Origin: Falsirhodobacter xinxiangensis | GTDB lineage: Bacteria; Pseudomonadota; Alphaproteobacteria; Rhodobacterales; Rhodobacteraceae | Reading direction: 5' to 3' | Assembly (NCBI RefSeq): GCF_004959935.1 | Contig: NZ_SMYN01000015.1 | Span: 21,747 to 85,746, forward strand | DNA length: 64,000 nt | Shown here: piece by piece, positions 59,023 through 64,000 of the stretch | Layout of the letters: every line of letters begins with the position of its first letter | Position numbering within the stretch: the stretch's first letter is position 1 | Notes under the pieces: model-generated | Database searches by the model: none | What the model was told of the DNA's origin: nothing | The model's input: only the letters and a program-made list of their open reading frames with translations | Program-made: the position numbers and the translations under genes

Positions 59023-60072
59023 ATGCGTGCGATGCTTCTTCTGCTGTTCATGGCCGGGCCGGTCCTTGCCGATGCCACCCGCTTCGACTCGGTGGGCGAG
59101 GGGGCGGAGCAGTTGGTCATCTATTCCTCGCTGGATGAACGTCTGGCGCAACCTTTGATCGAAGGGTTCCAGTCGCGCAATCCCGGCGTGGCGGTTGTCT
59201 ATCACGACCTGCTGACCGGCGAGATCGATGCGCGTATCCGCGCCGAGACCGATGCGGGCGGCCCGACGGCCGATTTTGCGTTTTCATCGGCAATGGATCA
59301 GCAGGTGAAGCTGGCGAATGACGGATATGCCCGCCCGGTCACGGTTCCCGAAAGCGCAGAGTGGCCGGATTGGGCGAATTGGCGTGACATGGCCTATGCC
59401 ATGACGTTCGAGCCTGCAGTGCTGGTCTATCACAAGCCCAGTCTCATTGGCCCGCCGCCGGACAGCCGGAGTGAGCTGGTGCGATACCTTCGTTATCACC
59501 CCGATCAGGTGCGGGGGCGGATCGGCACTTATGACATCTCCCGCTCGGCGGTCGGTTTTCTGCTGCTCGCGCGCGATCAGGACCATTTTCCCGACATATG
59601 GGCGACGATCCGGCAGATGGGCTTGGCGGGCCTTCGCCAGTTCGCCACCAGCGAGGAGATACTGGAACGGGTGGCGGATGGGCGGCTGATCTTTGGATAC
59701 AACATCCTCGGCTCCTATGCCGCCGATTGGGTGCGGACGCATCCTGATCTGGGAATGGTCCTGCCACGCGATTACACGGTTGTCGTCTCGCGCGTGGCGC
59801 TGGTGCCGCGCGCGGCGCACGCGCCAGAGCTTGGGGCGCGGTTCCTGTCCTTCTTCATGTCGCGCGAAGGGCAAACGATCCTTGCCGAACGGCTGCGCCT
59901 GCCCGCCGTGTCGCTGGAGGTGTCGGACAAGAATTCCGCGCGCGCGATGCAGGCGGCGCTGGGCGATCAGCTTCGCCCCGTCCCGGTCAGCCCCGGACTT
60001 CTGGTTTATCTGGATCAGGCAAAAAGACGGCGGTTGCTGGCGCAATGGGCGCGTGTTTTGTCCGGCGAGTAG
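59023..60072 (+). CDS. periplasmic ABC-type (iron/2-aminoethylphosphonate-like) binding protein of the tct locus
   Basis: A 349-residue exported protein with a short signal peptide (MLLLLFMAGPVLA). LVIYSSLDERLAQPLIEGFQ then SRNPGVAVVYHDLLTGEIDA, ADFAFSSAMDQQVKLANDGY, and RDMAYAMTFEPAVLVYHKP follow the Fe3+-type (AfuA) SBP_bac fold. No ABC permease or ATPase accompanies it. It lies between TctDE and TctCBA and could present ligand to the TctE sensor (inference). ATG at 59023 gives a clean signal peptide; in-frame ATG at 58921 is less likely. Confidence 0.85.
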   Translation: MRAMLLLLFMAGPVLADATRFDSVGEGAEQLVIYSSLDERLAQPLIEGFQSRNPGVAVVYHDLLTGEIDARIRAETDAGGPTADFAFSSAMDQQVKLANDGYARPVTVPESAEWPDWANWRDMAYAMTFEPAVLVYHKPSLIGPPPDSRSELVRYLRYHPDQVRGRIGTYDISRSAVGFLLLARDQDHFPDIWATIRQMGLAGLRQFATSEEILERVADGRLIFGYNILGSYAADWVRTHPDLGMVLPRDYTVVVSRVALVPRAAHAPELGARFLSFFMSREGQTILAERLRLPAVSLEVSDKNSARAMQAALGDQLRPVPVSPGLLVYLDQAKRRRLLAQWARVLSGE

Positions 60073-60236
60073 AAAAATGGCGATACGACAGCTTCATGAC
60101 AGCTTTATGTGCTGTGATGAAAGCAAGGGATGCCTCGGAGGCGGCATCCGGGCCAAAAGGGGGGAGCCTGTCGATCGCTGGGAGGCGGTCGGCCATTCCC
60201 CTGTGCGGGGTCCGCGGACCCATGGGGAGGATCAAT

Positions 60237-61175
60237 ATGAAACGTTTCGTGCTCGCCGCGTTGCTCGCCAGCGCCGTTCCGGCTTTTGCTGCCGATTACA
60301 CCATCATCGCGCCCGCCAACCCGGGCGGTGGCTGGGACCAGACCGCGCGCACCATGCAGGCGGTGCTTCAGGAGGAGGGCATTTCCGATTCCGTTCAGGT
60401 GCAGAACGTGCCGGGCGCGGGCGGAACCATCGGGCTGTCGCAATTCGCCAGCCAGAACAAGGGCAATCCGAACGCGTTGATCGTGGGCGGTTATGTCATG
60501 GTCGGGGCGATCCTGACCAACCATTCGCCGGTCTCTCTGGCGGACGTCACGCCCATCGCGCGGCTGACGGGAGAATATGAGGCGATCGTGGTTCCGGCCG
60601 CGTCTGACATTGAGACGATCGACCAGTTGGTCGAGAAGCTGAAGGCCGATCCCGGTTCGGTCAGCTGGGCGGGCGGTTCCGCGGGCGGCACCGACCATAT
60701 CGGCGCGGGCCTGATCGCAAAGGCGGCGGGCGTGGACCCGACGCGGATCAACTACATCGCCTATTCCGGCGGGGGCGAGGCGCTGGCCGCGATTCTTGGC
60801 AATCAGGTCACGGCGGGGATTTCGTCCCTGGGCGAGTTCCAGGCACAGGTCGAGGCGGGCACGCTGCGCCTGCTGGCGGTGTCCTCGCCCGAGCGGATCG
60901 AGGGTGTGGACGCGCCGACGCTGATCGAAAGCGGGCTGGACGTGAACCTTCAGAACTGGCGCATGGTCGCGGCGGGGCCGGACATTTCGGACGAGCAGAA
61001 GGCTGCGATCACCGCCGATATCGAGACGCTGGTGAAATCCGAAGGCTGGCAGAAGCAGCTGGCCGACAAGGGATGGACCGACACCTATCTGGCCGGTGAC
61101 GCGTTCGATGCGCAATTGGCCGAGGATACCGCCGCGACCGAGGCGATCCTGAAAGACATCGGCCTGGTGAAATGA
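60237..61175 (+). CDS. tctC: tripartite tricarboxylate transporter substrate-binding protein
   Basis: A 312-residue periplasmic protein with signal peptide (FVLAALLASAVPAFAA). YTIIAPANPGGGWDQTARTM, QVQNVPGAGGTIGLSQFASQ and SWAGGSAGGTDHIGAGLIAK are the TctC/Bug family ligand-binding loops. It captures citrate-like acids and delivers them to TctBA. Start at 60237 behind GGGGAGG. First gene of tctCBA. Confidence 0.93.
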   Translation: MKRFVLAALLASAVPAFAADYTIIAPANPGGGWDQTARTMQAVLQEEGISDSVQVQNVPGAGGTIGLSQFASQNKGNPNALIVGGYVMVGAILTNHSPVSLADVTPIARLTGEYEAIVVPAASDIETIDQLVEKLKADPGSVSWAGGSAGGTDHIGAGLIAKAAGVDPTRINYIAYSGGGEALAAILGNQVTAGISSLGEFQAQVEAGTLRLLAVSSPERIEGVDAPTLIESGLDVNLQNWRMVAAGPDISDEQKAAITADIETLVKSEGWQKQLADKGWTDTYLAGDAFDAQLAEDTAATEAILKDIGLVK

Positions 61176-61666
61176 GCGCATCCCGCCACGAAGGAGAGCG
61201 TCGCCCCGACTGGGCGGCGCTTCTCGTCGCAGCTTTTCTTGTCGTCGTGGGTGGCGTCATGCTGTGGGATTCGGCGCGGCTTGCCGATCTGGGCGGCTAT
61301 TCCGGCGTCGGGCCGGGAACCATCCCGCGCGTGGTCGGGGTCGGGCTCATGCTGCTGGCCGTATGGACTGCGTTCGCGGCATGGCGCGGCGACTTTCCGG
61401 AACGGGAGCCGCAGAAGATCGCGCCCGTGGTCTGGATCGTCGCCGGGCTTGCCGGGCAGATGATGCTGCTGCATGTGGCGGGGTTCTCACTTGCCACTGC
61501 GATCCTGTTCGCATTCACCGCGCGGGCCTTCGGCAAGCGCAATCTGGCGGTCAATCTGGCCGTCGGCATCATCTTTGCCTTCCTCGTCTGGGCCCTGTTC
61601 TCGCAGCTTCTGATGCTGCATCTGCCGGCTGGCCCGCTGGAACGGCTGTTCTTTCCGGGGGCGTGA
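61172..61666 (+). CDS. tctB: tripartite tricarboxylate transporter small membrane subunit
   Basis: A 164-residue protein with four transmembrane helices, the TctB architecture: N-terminal AALLVAAFLVVVGGVMLWDS, the loop SGVGPGTIPRVVGVGLML, and two C-terminal helices. ATG overlaps the tctC stop (ATGA). It bridges binding protein and main channel. Confidence 0.92.
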   Translation: MSASRHEGERRPDWAALLVAAFLVVVGGVMLWDSARLADLGGYSGVGPGTIPRVVGVGLMLLAVWTAFAAWRGDFPEREPQKIAPVVWIVAGLAGQMMLLHVAGFSLATAILFAFTARAFGKRNLAVNLAVGIIFAFLVWALFSQLLMLHLPAGPLERLFFPGA

Positions 61667-63184
61667 ATGGGAAGCATCGATTTCCTGATGCAAGGGTTGG
61701 CGGCGGCGTCCGACCCGATGCTTCTGCTGTATGCGCTGATCGGCGTGACGCTTGGCACGGCGGTCGGCGTTCTGCCGGGCATCGGCCCGGCGCTGACGGT
61801 GGCGCTTTTGCTGCCGGTGACCTATCGGCTGGACCCAGCCGGCTCGCTCATCATGTTCGCGGGTATCTATTACGGTGGGATGTATGGCGGATCGACGACC
61901 TCGATCCTGCTGAACACGCCTGGGGAAAGCGCGTCGATTATCACCGCGCTTGAAGGCAACAAGATGGCCCGGCGTGGCAGGGGCGGTCCGGCGCTGGCCA
62001 CAGCCGCCATCGGGTCTTTCGTTGCGGGTCTGATCGCGACGCTGCTTCTGGCCTTCCTTGCGCCCTATGTCGTCCAGCTTGCGCTGAAGATGGGGCCGCG
62101 TGAAAACTTCGCGCTGATGGTGCTGGCCTTCGTAACGGTTTCGGCCGCGCTTGGGGATTCGGCGCTGCGGGGTCTGACCTCGCTGTTCCTTGGGCTGGCG
62201 CTGGCCTGCATCGGGATCGACCAGTTGACGGGTCAGGCGCGCTTGTCCTTCGGCGTGCCGGAACTGCTGGACGGGGTGGAGGTCACGACGCTGGCCGTCG
62301 CCATGTTCGCCATCGGCGAGGCGCTGGCCATCGCCGCCAAGGGCCCCGGCCCTGCGGATGAAGTGACGGCGGTGAAGGGTTCGGTCTGGATGAGCAGATC
62401 CGACTGGGCGCGGTCGTGGAAGCCGTGGCTGCGCGGGACCTTCCTTGGCTTTCCCATTGGCGCGATGCCCGCAGGCGGGGCCGAGATCGGCACCTTCCTG
62501 TCCTATGCGACGGAGAAGAAGCTGTCGAAGCACCCCGAGGAGTTCGGCAACGGCGCCATCGAAGGCGTGGCCGGGCCGGAAGCGGCGAACAATGCCTCGG
62601 CGGCGGGAACGCTCGTGCCGCTGCTGACGCTCGGCCTGCCGACCTCGGCAACGGCGGCGATCATGCTGGCGGGGTTCCAGCAGTTCGGGCTGCAACCGGG
62701 GCCCCTGCTGTTTGCGACGAACCCGACTCTGGTCTGGTCACTGATCGCATCGCTGCTGATCGCAAACTTCATGCTGCTGGTGTTGAACCTGCCGCTGATC
62801 GGGCTGTGGGTGAAACTGCTGACCGTGCCGAAGCCGTGGCTCTATGCGGGCATTCTTCTGTTCGCGACGCTTGGGACCATCGGGGCGAACCCATCGGTGT
62901 TCGAATTGGGGATGCTGCTGGCTTTCGGAGTGATCGGGTATCTGATGCGGATCTTCGGCTATCCCATCGCGCCGATTGTCGTAGGCCTGATCCTTGGCCC
63001 GCTCGCGGAACAGCAATTGCGCCGCGCGCTGTCGATCAGCCAGGGCGATCCTATGACGCTTCTGCAATCGCCGATCGCGGCGGTGATGTTGACCATCGCC
63101 GCGCTGGCATTGATCGTGCCGCTGGTGCTTCGGCTGCGCGGGCGCGGCGAGGTGCTGCGTCAGATAGGCGGCGACGAAGATTGA
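61667..63184 (+). CDS. tctA: tripartite tricarboxylate transporter large membrane subunit
   Basis: A 505-residue membrane protein with about twelve helices. [70 protein letters not shown] and [20 protein letters not shown] then [20 protein letters not shown] are TctA signatures. Start abuts the tctB stop. A clear terminator follows. Confidence 0.94.
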   Translation: MGSIDFLMQGLAAASDPMLLLYALIGVTLGTAVGVLPGIGPALTVALLLPVTYRLDPAGSLIMFAGIYYGGMYGGSTTSILLNTPGESASIITALEGNKMARRGRGGPALATAAIGSFVAGLIATLLLAFLAPYVVQLALKMGPRENFALMVLAFVTVSAALGDSALRGLTSLFLGLALACIGIDQLTGQARLSFGVPELLDGVEVTTLAVAMFAIGEALAIAAKGPGPADEVTAVKGSVWMSRSDWARSWKPWLRGTFLGFPIGAMPAGGAEIGTFLSYATEKKLSKHPEEFGNGAIEGVAGPEAANNASAAGTLVPLLTLGLPTSATAAIMLAGFQQFGLQPGPLLFATNPTLVWSLIASLLIANFMLLVLNLPLIGLWVKLLTVPKPWLYAGILLFATLGTIGANPSVFELGMLLAFGVIGYLMRIFGYPIAPIVVGLILGPLAEQQLRRALSISQGDPMTLLQSPIAAVMLTIAALALIVPLVLRLRGRGEVLRQIGGDED

Positions 63185-63186
63185 GC

Positions 63187-63209
63187 GGGCGGCCTTCGGG
63201 CCGCCCTTT
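63187..63209 (+). terminator. terminator of the tctCBA operon
   Basis: Eight-bp perfect stem GGGCGGCC / GGCCGCCC with a TTCG tetraloop, followed by TTT. Confidence 0.8.
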
Positions 63210-63242
63210 CACTTTCTTGGCCGCGCTCATATCTTCTTGGGT

Positions 63243-63635
63243 ATGATGCCCCCGCGTTTTCCAGTCACCTCGGACCAGATCGACATTGTCGTCGCGGATT
63301 TCTATGCGCGGGTGCGTTCCGATGCCGTGCTGGGGCCGATTTTCGCGGCGCATGTGACGGACTGGACTGCGCATGAAGGCAGGATCGCCGCGTTCTGGCG
63401 CAATGCGATCCTTTATGATCGCGGCTATGAGGGCAGCCCGATGATGGCGCATCGCCGAGCGGGCGACGTAAGACCCGACCACTTCCCCCGCTGGCTCGCC
63501 CTGTTCGAAACCGCGCTGCATGCCCGCCTGCCTGTCGAAGTGGCCGCCGCATGGTCGGCACTGGCACATCGCATCGGCGCGGGGCTTCGCATGGGTGTGG
63601 CGGATCGGGCGGATGGCCCTCCTTCGCTTCGCTGA
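63243..63635 (+). CDS. group III truncated haemoglobin
   Basis: A 130-residue haem protein of the trHbP (Ctb-like) class. VADFYARVRSDAVLGPIFAA holds the distal Phe-Tyr pair; HEGRIAAFWRNAILYDRGYE and GSPMMAHRRAGDVRPDHFPR then WLALFETAL hold the proximal haem histidine, probably H70 in PMMAHRR. Such proteins bind oxygen or nitric oxide in microaerobic or nitrosative stress. Two ATGs (63243, 63246) are possible; no strong ribosome-binding site. Confidence 0.88.
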   Translation: MMPPRFPVTSDQIDIVVADFYARVRSDAVLGPIFAAHVTDWTAHEGRIAAFWRNAILYDRGYEGSPMMAHRRAGDVRPDHFPRWLALFETALHARLPVEVAAAWSALAHRIGAGLRMGVADRADGPPSLR

Positions 63636-63637
63636 AG

Positions 63638-63662
63638 GGAACGAAGGGGCCTGCGGGGCGTT
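63638..63662 (+). promoter_or_regulatory. consensus EcfG general-stress promoter
   Basis: GGAAC at 63638-63642, a 16-bp spacer and CGTT at 63659-63662 match the alphaproteobacterial EcfG/RpoE-family general stress consensus exactly. The predicted start site lies about 15 bp before the 28-codon membrane peptide ORF. Confidence 0.7.
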
Positions 63663-63686
63663 CATCCCGCGCAAAAGGAGGCACTC

Positions 63687-63773
63687 ATGTTCAAGTTCAT
63701 CGGCGGAACCATCGGCATCATTTTCCTGATCGGACTTCTGGTCGTCATTGGCCTTCTGAAGCTCATTTTCTAA
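63687..63773 (+). CDS. 28-residue hydrophobic membrane peptide
   Basis: A short ORF not found by length-based calling. ATG is 5 nt from a perfect AAGGAGG. The peptide begins MFKFIGGTIG, is almost entirely Ile, Leu, Val, Gly and Phe, with one lysine near each end (K3 and K25), and would span the membrane once. It follows a consensus EcfG promoter, so it is probably a stress-induced small membrane protein. No homologue can be named. Confidence 0.7.
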   Translation: MFKFIGGTIGIIFLIGLLVVIGLLKLIF

Positions 63774-63913
63774 GCTCGCCGCCCGATTCTTCGTTAGAGT
63801 CCCCAGTATTCATTGGTTCGTGATGATCGTGCGGTTGGATGGCATGGTCATCCAGCCGCGCAACGCGCGTGGCGCGCTGAAAAGGCCTCGAAAGCAAGTG
63901 ATTGTTTTCGTTT

Positions 63914-63980
63914 GGAAAATTACTTTTCCAGCAAAAATTTCATTTTTCCTCTTGCGAGTGTTGGTGTGTATCCGTAGATA
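63914..63980 (+). promoter_or_regulatory. strong sigma-70-like promoter with A/T-rich upstream element, rRNA-operon type
   Basis: TTGCGA at 63952-63957, a 17-bp spacer and TAGATA at 63975-63980, preceded by about 40 bp of A/T-rich sequence (AAAATTACTTTTCC, AAAAATTTCATTTTT) in otherwise GC-rich DNA, resembling an UP element. The downstream CCGCTTCACCG resembles leaders of Rhodobacterales rRNA operons. No gene is left in the window to confirm it. Confidence 0.5.
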
Positions 63981-64000
63981 CCGCTTCACCGCAGCGGAGA

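Noticed and set aside
1..64000. tRNA genes, CRISPR arrays, prophage or integrative element.
   Set aside because: No spaced direct-repeat array, tRNA-like cloverleaf, integrase, or phage structural gene was recognised; the holin-like gene at 6955-7353 belongs to a chromosomal YqjE-type family.

Overview
The window is about 64 kb of high-GC DNA packed with short-gap, often overlapping operons (ATGA, GTGA and TGATG junctions). Gene content points to an alphaproteobacterium of the Rhodobacterales, probably Paracoccaceae or Rhodobacteraceae: an AztD-type zinc metallochaperone, VPLPA-CTERM-like surface proteins, EcfG-type stress promoters (GGAAC-N16/17-CGTT), a Zur-like operator, a DUF6525 gene and many TTT/ABC importers. 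I see no phage, plasmid, CRISPR or tRNA signal, and no intact insertion sequence. The species is not determined.

Layout. 0-6 kb: the end of a metal-sensing ArsR gene, an HWE histidine kinase, an AGE-family sugar isomerase, and an MFS/aldo-keto reductase pair divergent from a LysR regulator. 6-8 kb: a three-gene membrane-stress operon (nutrient-deprivation-type protein, holin-like protein, DUF3618). 8-10.7 kb: a translationally coupled zinc operon (COG0523 GTPase, DUF6525, AztD) behind a Zur-like box. 10.8-17.6 kb: a leftward series of an SsuD-like flavin monooxygenase, an acyl-CoA-dehydrogenase-like oxidase, a PanE-like reductase, TetR, a DsbA-fold isomerase, a sulfurtransferase and an FAD-linked D-lactate dehydrogenase, with a 22-bp palindrome at its head. 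17.6-23.7 kb: a phosphate-flavoured stretch with a CYTH-CHAD protein, two secreted phosphoesterases with VPLP-type C-terminal anchors, DoxX and a second CYTH protein. 23.7-26.4 kb: an ECF sigma/anti-sigma pair divergent from a DUF4394 gene, with a 15-bp inverted repeat between them, then a small SH3 lipoprotein. 26.4-27.7 kb: decayed remnants of an amino-acid ABC importer and a luciferase-like monooxygenase.

27.7-31.5 kb: an NhaC/YuiF-type antiporter, a long AI-2E family protein and a small CsbD gene that appears to start with ATA. 31.9-55.6 kb: a large sugar-acid catabolic island. One leftward operon encodes GntR, KduD, an amino-acid-type ABC importer, a zinc dehydrogenase and KdgK. Divergent from it run a Dpp-type ABC importer and a hydroxyacid dehydrogenase, then a second GntR, an arabinonate-type dehydratase, an RraA-type aldolase, a solute-binding protein, an Ldh2-type dehydrogenase, an Rbs-type ABC importer, a DUF1275 protein, a third GntR and a ketoglutarate-semialdehyde dehydrogenase. 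A shared ATACTARTAT motif lies beside the first two GntR genes. Together these genes plausibly import aldonic or uronic acids and convert them to 2-keto-3-deoxy acids and then to pyruvate or 2-oxoglutarate.

55.7-64 kb: a YegD-like Hsp70, a TctDE two-component system with an extra periplasmic binding protein, the TctCBA tricarboxylate transporter, a group III truncated haemoglobin, a 28-residue membrane peptide behind a consensus EcfG promoter, and at the right edge a strong promoter with an A/T-rich upstream element that looks like the start of an rRNA operon.
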